Origin: Gemmatimonadaceae bacterium
Lineage (GTDB): Bacteria; Latescibacterota; UBA2968; UBA8231
Direction of reading: 5' to 3'
DNA length: 64,000 bases
Assembly: GCA_026706075.1 (NCBI GenBank)
Contig: JAPOZM010000031.1
Location: 124,001-188,000 of the forward strand
Shown: piece after piece, positions 33,068 to 42,486 of the stretch
How the letters are laid out: each line of letters starts with the position of its first letter
How positions within the stretch are numbered: position 1 is the first letter of the stretch
The notes under the pieces: model-generated
Database searches by the model: none
What the model was told of the DNA's origin: nothing
What the model saw: only the letters and a program-made list of their open reading frames with translations
Made by a program: the position numbers and the translations under genes

Positions 33068-33579
33068 TGCGGCGGGTCTCCATCATCGGCTGCTCCGGAT
33101 CGGGCAAGTCCCGCCTGGCCGCCGAGTTGGGTTCCCTGCTGGGCCTGCCGGTGATCCACATGGACGCCGTCCACTGGCGCCCCGGATGGGAGAGACCGCC
33201 CGAAGAGGAGTGGAGGCAGAGCCACGCGCAGTTGCTGCTGCCCGAAGCCTGGATCCTCGACGGCAACTACGGCGGCACCATGGAGGAGCGGATCGCCGCC
33301 AGCGACACCGTGATCCTGCTGGCCCGCTCGCGCGCGACCTGTCTCTTCCGCGTCTTCAAGCGGAGCCTCAAGGGATGGGTGGGCAGGCGGCCCGACCTGG
33401 CCCCCGGGTGCCGGGAGCGGCTGCCGACTCTCGAGTTCCTCCGCTGGATCTGGAGCTACAACAGGATTCACCTGCCGCGCATCCTGCGGCGGCTGGAGGA
33501 GGCGGCTCCGCAGAAGAGCGTGGTGATCCTGCGGTCGGACGCCGAGGTGGAAGGCTTCCTGGATTCCCTGCGCGGCTGA
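33067..33579 (+). CDS. P-loop kinase, topology-modulation-protein family
   Basis: Adenylate-kinase-like P-loop protein of 170 residues from a GTG overlapping the upstream stop (TAGTG). Walker A is IIGCSGSGKSRLA, followed by VIHMDAVHWRPGWERPP and WILDGNYGGTMEERI, the pattern of the FlaR/topology-modulation-protein family. The lid region contains RRPDLAPGCRERLP. The substrate nucleotide or sugar is not known. Downstream is a tandem-repeat gap. Confidence 0.8.
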   Translation: MRRVSIIGCSGSGKSRLAAELGSLLGLPVIHMDAVHWRPGWERPPEEEWRQSHAQLLLPEAWILDGNYGGTMEERIAASDTVILLARSRATCLFRVFKRSLKGWVGRRPDLAPGCRERLPTLEFLRWIWSYNRIHLPRILRRLEEAAPQKSVVILRSDAEVEGFLDSLRG

Positions 33580-33580
33580 G

Positions 33581-33660
33581 AGCTGCGCCGCGGAGCGCGG
33601 GTGCTCGCGCAGCTCGGGTGCTCGCGGAACGCGGGTGCTCGCGGAGCGCAGGTGCGCCGC
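33581..33660. repeat. 17-bp tandem repeats in the convergent gap
   Basis: The 12-base core CGGGTGCTCGCG occurs at 33598, 33615 and 33632, exactly 17 bases apart. Degenerate copies flank it near 33581 and 33649. It fills most of the 83-base gap between two convergent genes. It may be a slippage-prone array or transcription-end element. Confidence 0.8.
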
Positions 33661-33662
33661 GG

Positions 33663-34613
33663 TCAGTCCAGGGGGAAGTCCGGCGGCACGTGCAGGGACC
33701 AGACCTCGCTGTCCAGCTCCTCGCCGTAGCCGCCGGCGACCCAGATCCTGTCGCGGAGTACGTACGCCGAGTGCTCGTGGCGGGGGCTCCAGATCACCCG
33801 GGACTTCACCTCCGTCCACTCGGCCCCGTCGCGGCTGTACCAGACGTCGCCGAGGTTGCCGTCCTCCCGGTTCCAGCCGCCGAGGAGCCACATGCACCCC
33901 CGGTAGATGACCACGGAGAACCAGATCCGCGGCCTCCACGGCGCCGCCTCGGTGACGCAGGTCCAGCGGACGCCGTCCTCCGAGCACCACACGTCGTTGC
34001 GAGGGACCGTCTTCGGCCGCCAGGCGCCGCCGCCCATGATCCACAGCCGGCCGTCGAAGACGGCGGCCTGGGCGTGGGTGCGCTTCGGCCATTCGGCCCG
34101 CCGGGTCTCCAGGCGCCAGCTCTTCCCGTCGGCGGAGGACCAGACGTCGTTCTTCAGGGTGTCGACCGTGTCCTCGTAGAAGTTCTCCGTGCCGGCCATG
34201 ACCCACATGCGGTCCCGGTAGACGGCGAAGGAGGGCGAGACCCGGGGGCACCAGCCGGCGCTGGCGTTCACCAGGGTCCAGTCGGCGCCGTCGGCGGAGG
34301 ACCAGACCTGGTTGCAGTTGGCGGCGCCGGGCATGCGCCGGCCGCCCATGACCCACATGCGGCCGCCGTAGGAGAGGGTGGCCGGCAGGTCTCCGTACTC
34401 CCAGGGCGCCTCCTCGACCGTGCAGGTCCAGTGGGCGCCGTCCGGCGACTTCCACACGTCCCGCGGCCCCGTGGTCGTGGGCGAGAACCAGCCGCCCAGG
34501 ATCCACAGGTGGCCGTCGTGGACGAACTCCCCCTGCGAGTCCCGGGCCTGCCAGGGGGCCTGGCGGGTGACGCACTTCCAGTCGGGCCCCGTCCGTGTTC
34601 GGCGTTCCTGCAT
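33663..34613 (-). CDS. Kelch-like beta-propeller protein, no signal peptide
   Basis: A 316-residue protein of about six repeats with a GG doublet and a Trp-rich pattern: VHDGHLWILGGWFSPTT, SYGGRMWVMGGRRMPGAANC, VYRDRMWVMAGTENFYED, VFDGRLWIMGGGAWRPKT, IYRGCMWLLGGWNREDGN and VLRDRIWVAGGYGEELDS. Each repeat also has a WSS/DG.W strand, which is also typical of sialidase-like propellers. No signal peptide is seen. ATG start. It is convergent with the P-loop gene and divergent from the LamG-glycosidase-like gene. A binding or scaffold role is likely; function unknown. Confidence 0.75.
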   Translation of the reverse strand: MQERRTRTGPDWKCVTRQAPWQARDSQGEFVHDGHLWILGGWFSPTTTGPRDVWKSPDGAHWTCTVEEAPWEYGDLPATLSYGGRMWVMGGRRMPGAANCNQVWSSADGADWTLVNASAGWCPRVSPSFAVYRDRMWVMAGTENFYEDTVDTLKNDVWSSADGKSWRLETRRAEWPKRTHAQAAVFDGRLWIMGGGAWRPKTVPRNDVWCSEDGVRWTCVTEAAPWRPRIWFSVVIYRGCMWLLGGWNREDGNLGDVWYSRDGAEWTEVKSRVIWSPRHEHSAYVLRDRIWVAGGYGEELDSEVWSLHVPPDFPLD

Positions 34614-34708
34614 TTCCGGCCTCTCCGTGGCTGATGGCGGCGGATGCGCCTAGACTTGAGGATTCCCCGCTCGAAAGCAAGTCACTCCTTCGCGGAGGCA
34701 AATCCCCC

Positions 34709-36838
34709 ATGCGATTCACAGCTGCCCTGACCCTTCTCGGTCTCCTCCTCGCCGCCGGCGTCCCGGCGCAGGAGGACGGCCTCGTGGCCCACTACCCCTT
34801 CAACGAGGGCGAAGGCACCGTCGCCCGCGACGCCGGCGGCCACGGTCTCCACGGTGTCATCCACGGCGCGGAGTTCGTCAAGCTGCCGGAGGGGTACGCC
34901 CTGCGGTTCGACGGCGAGGACGACTACGTGGAGGTCCCCGACTCGGAGCGGCTGCGCTTCAGTGGGCCGCACACCGTGAGCTGCTGGATCAACACGCCCG
35001 TCAACTCCTCGCAGGCGGTGCTGGCCAAGAACGGCTGCAGCATCCTGCGCCAGAACTACCGTCTCGGCCTCGAACGGGGCCGGGTGAAGTTCGGCGTCAC
35101 CGACTGTCCCGAGGGCCGGACGGCCTCCGGGACCGGCCCCGGCCAGCAGACCTGGGCCCACCTGGCCGGGACCTTCGACGACGGCCAGGTCCGGGTCTAC
35201 GTGAACGGCCAGCTTCGGGGAACGCAGGAGAACGACCCCTTCGAGCCGGGCACCCTCGAGGCGTCCTTCTACGTGGGGACCCGCGTCTACGGTCCGGGCC
35301 CGGGCGGTTTCTTCACCGGCCTGATCGACGATGTCCGGCTCTACGGCCGGGCCCTCTCCGAGGCGGAGATCGCCGCCCAGTACGAGGCCGGGAAGGAGCT
35401 GAGGATCTCGGTGCTGGACCGGATGAAGGCGCAGATCTCCCCGGTCTCCGAAGAGGACACGACGCCCCCGGCCCTCGTGCTCCCCCGGCCGGTGCCGGAC
35501 TCGACGGTCGAGGGTCCGCCGCTCCTCTCGGCCGGGTTCCGCGAGGACGGCTCGGGGATCGACCCCGCCTCGATCCGCATCCTGCTCGACGGCGAGGACG
35601 TCACCTCCCGCGCCGAGATCACCGGGGACGGGTTCCGCTACGCCGCCGGGAGCCTGGCCGACGGCATCCACCGGGTGGACGTCTCCCTCTCCGACCGGGC
35701 GGGCAACGCCGGCAACCGGCTGCGCTGGCGCTTCGGCGTCAACGCCCCCGTCCCGGTGAAGTCGGGCTTCGACGGGGACGTCTTCCGCGTCAACGGCGAG
35801 CCCTTCTTCCCGGTCGGCATCTACTCCTCCAACGTCTCGAAGAAGAGTCATATGCCCTACCTGGCCCAGGCGGTCGAGGCCGGGATCAACTACAAGCTCA
35901 TCGGCGAAGCCTCCACCCGGACCCTGGACGACCTGCTGGCCATCGGAATGAAGGGGCTCATCCACTTCTACTACGCCTCCCAGGCCCTGGGCCGCGGCGA
36001 CCCCGGCCATCTCACCGACCTGATCGCGCGAGTCAAGGACCACCCCGCCACCCTGGCCTGGTGGAACGAGTACGCCAGCGAGAACCAGGCGGCCCTGGCC
36101 GCCGAGACCTACCGGTTCATCCGGGAGAGGGACCCGAACCACCCCGTCACCTTCATGCTCCAGTGGGGAGGGGCCCTGGGCGACGCCTACTTCGTCTACT
36201 CCTACCCCATCCTCAACCCGCTGCTGCCCGACAACTCGATCACCTCCATGGACGAGCTGACCCTCGACGCGGCCTTCGAGGCCGCCGGCCCCGAGGGCAA
36301 GCAGGTGTGGTTCTGCTCCCAGACCTTCGACTACCGCCTCGACAGCAACCGCGGCCGGATCGTCACCCTCGAGGGGGGGTTCCGTCCCAGCCGCGAGGAG
36401 ATCCGGGCCATGAACTACCTGGCCCTGGCCCGGGGCGTGAAGGGGCTCGTGTTCTACGCGGCCGGGGGCAGGATCCCCGATACCCCGTACACCAACGACG
36501 TGGCCATCTACCCGCGGCAATGGACGGAGGTCCTCAAGCTCTCCGGCGAGATCCGGCACCTGGCCCCGACCCTGGCCGCGGGCGCCGCGGTGCAGAGCGC
36601 GCAGCTGGAGCAGGAAGGGGAGGCGATCCAGTTCACCGAGCGCCTCCACGACGGGGTCCACACCCTGATCGCCGTCAACGTCACGCCGGAGCTGGCCCTC
36701 GGCACGTGGCGGTTCGACAGGCCCGTGCGGCCCCTGGCGATGTTCGAGGACCGCGCGGCCGGCACCGAGTCCCGCAGCTTCACCGACCTCTTCCAGCCCC
36801 TCGAGGTCCACGTCTACCAGTGGCCGGAGGCCGACTGA
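34709..36838 (+). CDS. Secreted LamG-domain protein with a glycoside-hydrolase-like TIM barrel
   Basis: The ATG with GGAGG about 10 bases upstream gives a signal peptide (MRFTAALTLLGLLLAAGVPA). Residues 25-225 are a LamG/concanavalin-like domain (VAHYPFNEGEGTVARDAGG, LRFDGEDDYVEVPDSE). An Ig-like segment (DTTPPALVLPRPVPDS, then VDVSLSDRAGNAGN) follows. The C-terminal half resembles a beta/alpha barrel of the glycoside hydrolase type (VFRVNGEPFFPVGIYSSN, WWNEYASENQAALAAETYRF). The catalytic acids cannot be confirmed. It probably binds and cleaves extracellular polysaccharide; total 709 residues. Confidence 0.7.
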   Translation: MRFTAALTLLGLLLAAGVPAQEDGLVAHYPFNEGEGTVARDAGGHGLHGVIHGAEFVKLPEGYALRFDGEDDYVEVPDSERLRFSGPHTVSCWINTPVNSSQAVLAKNGCSILRQNYRLGLERGRVKFGVTDCPEGRTASGTGPGQQTWAHLAGTFDDGQVRVYVNGQLRGTQENDPFEPGTLEASFYVGTRVYGPGPGGFFTGLIDDVRLYGRALSEAEIAAQYEAGKELRISVLDRMKAQISPVSEEDTTPPALVLPRPVPDSTVEGPPLLSAGFREDGSGIDPASIRILLDGEDVTSRAEITGDGFRYAAGSLADGIHRVDVSLSDRAGNAGNRLRWRFGVNAPVPVKSGFDGDVFRVNGEPFFPVGIYSSNVSKKSHMPYLAQAVEAGINYKLIGEASTRTLDDLLAIGMKGLIHFYYASQALGRGDPGHLTDLIARVKDHPATLAWWNEYASENQAALAAETYRFIRERDPNHPVTFMLQWGGALGDAYFVYSYPILNPLLPDNSITSMDELTLDAAFEAAGPEGKQVWFCSQTFDYRLDSNRGRIVTLEGGFRPSREEIRAMNYLALARGVKGLVFYAAGGRIPDTPYTNDVAIYPRQWTEVLKLSGEIRHLAPTLAAGAAVQSAQLEQEGEAIQFTERLHDGVHTLIAVNVTPELALGTWRFDRPVRPLAMFEDRAAGTESRSFTDLFQPLEVHVYQWPEAD

Positions 36839-36842
36839 CCCC

Positions 36843-37580
36843 GTGTCCCAGGTCGCCATCGTCACGGGCGCCGCGCAGGGAATGGGCGCGCAGATCGCCC
36901 GGACCCTGGCGGAGGACGGCGCCCGCGTCGTCCTCTGTGACCTGAACCGCGATCGGGTCGAGGGGACCGCGGCGGAGGTCGACCCGGACGGAATCCGCGC
37001 CGTGGGCCGGCGCTGCGACGTGACCGACGAGTCCGCCGTCGACGAGCTGGTGGCCGAGACCCTGGAGAGGTTCGGCAAGGTCGACATCCTCGTGAACAAC
37101 GCCGGCGTCCTGCGCCCCACGAGGATCGAGGAGATCTCTCCCGACGAGTGGGACGTCGTGGTGGAGGCCAATCTCAAGGGGACCTTCCTGTGCAGCCGGG
37201 CGGTCCTCGGCACGATGAAGGCGAACGGGTACGGCCGCATCATCAACATGTCGTCGTCGGCCGGCCGCAGCGTCAGCACCCTCGGCGGCGCCCACTACAC
37301 GGCCGCCAAGGCCGGGGTCCTCGGCTTCACGCGGGCCCTGGCGAAGGAGATGGCCCCCCACGGCATCACGGCGAACTCGATCTGCCCCGGCCTGATCGAC
37401 ACGGAGATGGTCCGCGCCAACTGCTCACCCGGGCGGTTGCAGGCCTACGAGGAGAGCTTCCCCATCTCCCGGCTCGGAACGCCCGACGAGGTGGCGCGGC
37501 TGGTGCTGTTCCTGGTGAGGGACGCCCCCTACATCACCGGGGCGGCCTTCGACATCAACGGCGGCGATCTGATGATCTAA
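36843..37580 (+). CDS. Short-chain dehydrogenase/reductase (FabG-like)
   Basis: A 245-residue classical SDR from a GTG start. The NAD(P) motif is [16 protein letters not shown], the structural NNAGV follows, and the catalytic Ser ([10 protein letters not shown]), Tyr and Lys (YTAAKAG) are present. The Asp in VVLCDLNRD after the first strand suggests NAD preference. It starts 4 bases after the LamG protein and lies 20 bases ahead of kbl, so a threonine/amino-ketone or polyol step is possible, but the substrate is unproven. Confidence 0.87.
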   Translation: MSQVAIVTGAAQGMGAQIARTLAEDGARVVLCDLNRDRVEGTAAEVDPDGIRAVGRRCDVTDESAVDELVAETLERFGKVDILVNNAGVLRPTRIEEISPDEWDVVVEANLKGTFLCSRAVLGTMKANGYGRIINMSSSAGRSVSTLGGAHYTAAKAGVLGFTRALAKEMAPHGITANSICPGLIDTEMVRANCSPGRLQAYEESFPISRLGTPDEVARLVLFLVRDAPYITGAAFDINGGDLMI

Positions 37581-37600
37581 GTGCCATCCGGGAGAGACCG

Positions 37601-38782
37601 ATGTACGGAACGATGAAGGAGCACCTCGAGGAGCAGCTGGCGCGGATCGAGGAGGATGGGCTCTACAAGCGGGAGCGGGTGATCGCCGGACCGCAGCAGG
37701 CGGCGGTCGACGTGGCCGGCCGCCACGTGCTCAACATGTGCGCCAACAACTACCTGGGGCTGGCCGGCCACCCGGAGATCGTCGAGGCGGCCCGGGCGAG
37801 TCTCGACGAGTGGGGCTACGGCCTCTCCTCGGTGCGCTTCATCTGCGGCACCCAGCCGATCCACCACGAGCTGGAGTCCCGGATCGCCGAGTTCCTCGGC
37901 ACCGAGGCGGCGATCCTCTACAGCTCCTGCTTCGACGCCAACGGCGGCCTCTTCGAGACCCTCCTCGGACCCGAGGACGCGGTGATAAGCGACGAGCTCA
38001 ACCACGCCAGCATCATCGACGGCATCCGACTCTGCAAGGCCAGGCGGTTGCGCTACCGGAACTCGGACCTGCAGGACCTGGAGGCGAAGCTGGTGGAAGC
38101 CGCCGGCTGCCGGTTCCGCCTGGTCGTCACCGACGGCGTGTTCTCCATGGACGGCATCATCGCCGACCTGAAGGGGGTCTGCGACCTGGCGGACGAGCAC
38201 GGCGCCATGGTGATGATCGACGACTCTCACGCCGTCGGCTTCCTGGGCGACAACGGCCGCGGCACCCACGAGCTCTGCCAGGTGATGGACCGCGTCGACA
38301 TCATCACCGGCACCCTCGGCAAGGCCCTCGGGGGCGCCAGCGGCGGCTACACGAGCGGCCGGCGGGAGATCGTCGACCTGCTGCGCCAGCGTTCGCGGCC
38401 GTACCTGTTCTCGAACACCCTGGCGCCGAGCATCGTCAGCGCCTCCCTCAAGGCCCTGGAGATCATCCAGGCTTCCAGCGACCTGCGCGAGCGGTTGCAC
38501 GCCAACACGCGCTACTTCAAGGCCGCCATGAAGGCCCGCGGCTTCGACCTCAACGACGGCGAGCACCCCATCGTCCCCATCATGCTCGGCGACGCCGTGC
38601 TGGCCCAGAAGGTGGCCGCCCGCCTGCTGGAGAAGGGCGTCTTCGCCATCGGCTTCTTCTATCCCGTGGTCCCCGAGGGTAGGGCGCGCATCCGCACCCA
38701 GATATCCGCGGCCCACTCCCGGGAGGACCTGGATCTGGCGGTCCAGGTCTTTGCCGAGGTCAAGGAGGAGTACGGCTTCTAG
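37601..38782 (+). CDS. kbl: Glycine C-acetyltransferase (2-amino-3-ketobutyrate CoA ligase)
   Basis: PLP enzyme that joins acetyl-CoA and glycine, or in reverse splits 2-amino-3-ketobutyrate in threonine breakdown. ATG at 37601 with GGGAGAGA upstream; 393 residues, matching Kbl. Features: [17 protein letters not shown], the pyridine-stacking region in [33 protein letters not shown], and the PLP lysine in [15 protein letters not shown]. The usual partner threonine dehydrogenase (tdh) is absent; the neighbouring SDR may fill the role. The last four bases overlap the convergent GNAT gene. Confidence 0.93.
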   Translation: MYGTMKEHLEEQLARIEEDGLYKRERVIAGPQQAAVDVAGRHVLNMCANNYLGLAGHPEIVEAARASLDEWGYGLSSVRFICGTQPIHHELESRIAEFLGTEAAILYSSCFDANGGLFETLLGPEDAVISDELNHASIIDGIRLCKARRLRYRNSDLQDLEAKLVEAAGCRFRLVVTDGVFSMDGIIADLKGVCDLADEHGAMVMIDDSHAVGFLGDNGRGTHELCQVMDRVDIITGTLGKALGGASGGYTSGRREIVDLLRQRSRPYLFSNTLAPSIVSASLKALEIIQASSDLRERLHANTRYFKAAMKARGFDLNDGEHPIVPIMLGDAVLAQKVAARLLEKGVFAIGFFYPVVPEGRARIRTQISAAHSREDLDLAVQVFAEVKEEYGF

Positions 38783-39864
38783 TCCGAGTCGCCGCCGGCC
38801 TCGGCCACGCGTTGCCGCTGCCACGGCTGGCGCCCGCCGTAGAACTCGCCTGTGTCGAAGGAAGGGGCCGCCGGCGGCGGTGAGCTTCGGCCGTAGACGA
38901 CCAGGTCCACGAACCCCCCGCCGACGCGCAGCCGGTCCTTGTAGCGCGCCTCCTCGGCGAACCCGGCCTCCTCCAGCAGTTGCTTCTGGTCCTCGTCGCA
39001 GTCGGCGGCGTGCACGCTCAGCGCCGATATGCCCAGGGCCTCGCAGCGCTCCACGGCCGCGCCCAGCAGGGCGGCGGAGCGGCTCGTGAAGGCCGGCGCC
39101 ACGCGGAAGCTCAGGACCGCCGTGTGGTGCTCGGCGAAGGTGTCCCGCCGCTCGACCGTGGCCAGGCCGACCAGGCGGCCGGCGGCGTTCTCCAGGGCCA
39201 GGCAGACGCCCTTTCCCCCCTTCAGGCGCAGGAAGGTCTTCAGGAAGTGGCTCTCGTAGCGGGTGTCGTGGAAGCACCGGCTCAGGGAGTCCTTCACGAT
39301 CCACCGCGGCTCCGGATGGTTGAAGAGGGCGCCCGCCCGGGGCAGGTCCGCCAGGGTGGCCTCGCGGACCACGGCCGGACCGCCGCCGCCGAGGTAGTCC
39401 CGGTCGAACTCCCCGGCCTCCGGCGCCAGGTAGCGCATCCCGTCCCCGACGAAGTAGCGGAACCCGTGGCTCTCGTAGAGCCGCCCGGCATGGGGGTTGG
39501 TCGTGCACAGGTAGAGGGCCAGCCCTCCGGCCCGGGTGAAGTCCTCCACCAGCTGCCCGAGCAGGGCCGAGGCGACCCCCTTGCGCCGGTGCGCCTCCGC
39601 CGTCGAGACGAACTCCACGATCCCGATCTCGCGGCCCTCGGCGGGGGTCCAGCAGCTCATGTACCCGGCCCGCTCGCCGTCGATCTCTCCCAGGTACCAG
39701 GGGGTGTAAAGCCACGGCCGCAGCTTCCCCGCCATCACGTCGGCGGCCGCGTCCCCCCACCAGCAGAGATCCTCCCCTCCGCCGGGGAAGGGAGGCTCGC
39801 ACACCCGGATGGTGAGCCTCTCCCCGGTGCCAAGTCTGACCGTCCTACTCTCCTCTGAACTCAT
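38779..39864 (-). CDS. Double GNAT-domain acetyltransferase
   Basis: A 361-residue protein with two GNAT-like halves. The ATG at 39864 is chosen because GGAGGGAGGG precedes it; an upstream start at 39894 would overlap the previous gene. The first half has the acetyl-CoA motif [19 protein letters not shown] and ends in [16 protein letters not shown]. The second half ([16 protein letters not shown] onward) ends [17 protein letters not shown], typical of the C-terminal GNAT half. The acceptor is unknown. Convergent with kbl and downstream of the SIS-like gene. Confidence 0.8.
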   Translation of the reverse strand: MSSEESRTVRLGTGERLTIRVCEPPFPGGGEDLCWWGDAAADVMAGKLRPWLYTPWYLGEIDGERAGYMSCWTPAEGREIGIVEFVSTAEAHRRKGVASALLGQLVEDFTRAGGLALYLCTTNPHAGRLYESHGFRYFVGDGMRYLAPEAGEFDRDYLGGGGPAVVREATLADLPRAGALFNHPEPRWIVKDSLSRCFHDTRYESHFLKTFLRLKGGKGVCLALENAAGRLVGLATVERRDTFAEHHTAVLSFRVAPAFTSRSAALLGAAVERCEALGISALSVHAADCDEDQKQLLEEAGFAEEARYKDRLRVGGGFVDLVVYGRSSPPPAAPSFDTGEFYGGRQPWQRQRVAEAGGDSD

Positions 39865-39883
39865 CGCCCTCCCTCCAGGTCTG

Positions 39884-41056
39884 CTATCCGCCACGTGCCC
39901 GGGCCCGCCCGATCGACGCCACTACCGCCCAGTAGACCGCCGCCTGCACGATCCCCGAGCTGGGCAGGATCTCCACATCGTATCCCGGCACCGGCGTCAC
40001 CGCGTCGCCGAAGGGCCACTTCGGGCGGATGACGTGGTCCGGCGCCGGCGGCGGGTTGTCCGTGCCGTCGCCGGTGATCACCTCGACGATGCGCGCCCCC
40101 GCCCGTCTCGCGGCGGCGTAGGCCTCCACCGGGCGGCGGTAGTATCCGAGAAAGAAGAACAGGTCCCCCGGCCGCAGCTTCTCCTCGAGCTCGGCCACCC
40201 GCGGGGACTCGCCGCGCAGCCGCTCCAGGGGCCGCATGTACGGCGGATCGCCCGGCGCCCCGAGCTGGTACATGGGGAAGTGCGAGATCAGGCCCGCGTG
40301 GATGCGCCCGCCCGCCTCCAGGACCTCGGCGCAGACCTCGCCGACGGCCTCGACCGCCGCAGCCTCCTCCTCGATCAGGGCCCGCAGGATCGCCGCCATC
40401 CGCTCCAGGTAGTCGCCGCCCAGCCGCCCCGCGGGGATCGCCGGCACCCGGTGGGTCTGGTGAAATGGCGAGTCGGCGAAGCGGGCATTGCGCTCCCTCG
40501 CTCCTGGGACCAGCACGCTCTCGTACATGGCCGGCATGCGCCCGACGCGGGTGAGGGCGGCCACGATCTCTCCGGTGAGCCCCCACAGGAGGAGCAGGTT
40601 CTGCAGGGAGGTCAGCGGGTACGCCTCGCCGCCGAAGGGAGCGGTCGCCTCCTCTCGCAGAGGGACCGAGCTGTCGAGGAAGAGATCGCCAGGCCGCGGG
40701 TCGGCCCCGGGCCACCCGGCCGGGCCGATGGCGGCGACCAGGGCGCCCGAGGAGCGCAACTGCTGCTGCAACTCCAGCTCCCGCTCCAAGGGGGCCCCCG
40801 ACCAGCCGAGGATCACCGCGTCCCCCGGCGAGAGCACCGTCTCCGGCGTCCACTCCTCCGCCAGCATCAGCCCCCCGGAGCGGGTGTAGCCCTCGGACGT
40901 GAAGTCGGGACGGACGCTGGCCAGGAAGAGCCTGCCGCCCGCCTCGAGGCGCGCGGCGATTCGCCCGGCGGCATCCGAGACCGCCGGCAGACGCTCTCCC
41001 AGGCCCTCGACACCTGCCAGCAGCGCTTCGAGATAGCCCACGGAAAGAGGACTCAA
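39884..41056 (-). CDS. SIS-domain-like phosphosugar-binding protein
   Basis: A 390-residue protein from a TTG that overlaps the ceramidase-like gene's stop (TTGA). It contains two halves with SIS-like features: FLASVRPDFTSEGYTRSGGL and LFFFLGYYRRPVEAYAAAR followed by RRAGARIVEVITGDGTD. This resembles sugar-phosphate isomerase (SIS) folds with Gly-rich phosphosugar loops. It could be an isomerase or a regulator of sugar metabolism. It pairs with the ceramidase-like hydrolase. Confidence 0.6.
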   Translation of the reverse strand: MSPLSVGYLEALLAGVEGLGERLPAVSDAAGRIAARLEAGGRLFLASVRPDFTSEGYTRSGGLMLAEEWTPETVLSPGDAVILGWSGAPLERELELQQQLRSSGALVAAIGPAGWPGADPRPGDLFLDSSVPLREEATAPFGGEAYPLTSLQNLLLLWGLTGEIVAALTRVGRMPAMYESVLVPGARERNARFADSPFHQTHRVPAIPAGRLGGDYLERMAAILRALIEEEAAAVEAVGEVCAEVLEAGGRIHAGLISHFPMYQLGAPGDPPYMRPLERLRGESPRVAELEEKLRPGDLFFFLGYYRRPVEAYAAARRAGARIVEVITGDGTDNPPPAPDHVIRPKWPFGDAVTPVPGYDVEILPSSGIVQAAVYWAVVASIGRARARGG

Positions 41057-42372
41057 CCCTCCGCGGCCAGCTCCAGAGCCCGCAGGGCGCCAGCCGCCAG
41101 GGCCCGGTCGGCGGCGTCTGCCAGCATGCGTCCCTGGTGGCGGGCCCTCGCGTCGAGGACCTCGTAGCCGCCGTGGGGCACCTCCTCGCTCGTGGGCACG
41201 TATCCGATGGCGCCGTTGGCGTAGCCCACCGGCAGGGTGAGGGCGAAGGGCGAGGCCTCGGCGATCGCCGTCCCCGTCTCGACGAAGATCTCCCCCGGCA
41301 GGCCGACGAGGGCCACGTCGTCCAGGGCCAGGGCCTGGATCTCCAGGGGCAGGCCCGGCGCCACGACGCCGCTCCGGTGGGCCTCGACCCGCTCCCGGGC
41401 GGCGACGAAGTGGCGGCAGACCCGCCAGTCGCGGTGGAACTCCCCCTGGAGCCGGCGGAAGGCGGGCTCCCACTGGGCCAGCTCTCTCTCGCACTCCGGC
41501 AGCGGCGGCATCGGCTCCAGGGGCAGCTCGAAGGCGTGGCTGGCGCAGCGCAGCCGTCCTCCCCGCCGCATCTCCCCCGCCTCCACCACCGTCAGCACGG
41601 CCTCGCCGGCGCGGGTGCCGTGCATCCCGGCCAGCTCGTAGGAGCCCCGCGGGTGGGGGTTGATGTTGCCGGCGCAGCCGTTGAGGAAGAGGGCCGTCTC
41701 CCCCCGGCGCTCGTCCTCGATCTTCCGCATGGCGACCCCCATCCAGTCGGCGGTGAACAGGTAGTTGTCGCTCACCAGGCAGGTCCCGTGGGCGGCGTGC
41801 TGCCAGAGCACGACCACGGGAGCGCCGTCGAGGCGCTCGAACCAGACCGCGTCGACCCAGGGCGCCACCGGCCCCTCGGGGTTGACGCCGATGCGGGTGG
41901 TGCCGTCCGCCTGCCGCTCCCGGCGGTTGACGCCGACCCGCAGCGAGCGCCGGCCCGTGCCCCAGCGCACGGGCCCCGCCGACGTGGCCGCCTGCAGGGC
42001 GGTGCCGGCCATGGAGTGGCAGAGGGCGTCGATGAAGGTCGCCTCCGCCTCCTCCAGGTCTCTGAAGTCGGTGTACATCAGGGGGCCGCCGTGGGTGTGG
42101 GAGAAGGCGAGGAATACGTTGGCCGGGGGCACCCCCGTGGCCCGGTTCACCAAGTCGCGCACGCGGGCCACGTGCTCGGAGCGCATGCCGATCAGGTCGC
42201 TGGCGATGATCACGGCCCGGGTGGTGCCGTCGTCCAGGAACAGGGTGTGGGAATTCAGGTGATCGTGGACGCCCTCGGCGCCGTGGTCGCGGGCCCCGTA
42301 CCCGCCCATGGGATGCCCGGTGGGCGGGGTGATCCGAGCGCCTCCGGCGCCGGCCAGCAGCTGCTTCGTCAT
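41053..42372 (-). CDS. Neutral/alkaline ceramidase-like (N-terminal domain) hydrolase
   Basis: A 439-residue protein with the ceramidase N-terminal signature LAGAGGARITPPTGHPMGGY and the metal motif FLAFSHTHGGPLMY. Later parts include WQHAAHGTCLVSDNYLF and FLNGCAGNINPHPRG. In this family a Zn-dependent amidase splits ceramide or related N-acyl lipids, but many bacterial members have unknown substrates. No signal peptide is evident, so it is probably cytoplasmic here, unlike true ceramidases. ATG start. Translationally coupled to the SIS-like gene. Confidence 0.8.
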   Translation of the reverse strand: MTKQLLAGAGGARITPPTGHPMGGYGARDHGAEGVHDHLNSHTLFLDDGTTRAVIIASDLIGMRSEHVARVRDLVNRATGVPPANVFLAFSHTHGGPLMYTDFRDLEEAEATFIDALCHSMAGTALQAATSAGPVRWGTGRRSLRVGVNRRERQADGTTRIGVNPEGPVAPWVDAVWFERLDGAPVVVLWQHAAHGTCLVSDNYLFTADWMGVAMRKIEDERRGETALFLNGCAGNINPHPRGSYELAGMHGTRAGEAVLTVVEAGEMRRGGRLRCASHAFELPLEPMPPLPECERELAQWEPAFRRLQGEFHRDWRVCRHFVAARERVEAHRSGVVAPGLPLEIQALALDDVALVGLPGEIFVETGTAIAEASPFALTLPVGYANGAIGYVPTSEEVPHGGYEVLDARARHQGRMLADAADRALAAGALRALELAAEG

Positions 42373-42486
42373 CTCGTCTCTCCTCCTTGCGGGCCCAAAG
42401 ATAGCCGGCGGCCCGGGACTTGCACCTCCCGTTTGCCGGGGCTTTGATCCAACCCATCGAGATCACGCCACCGGGGGAGGGCCTCC

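Noticed and set aside
33581..33660. CRISPR array
   Set aside because: The 17-bp units are contiguous without unique spacers and number only three to five.
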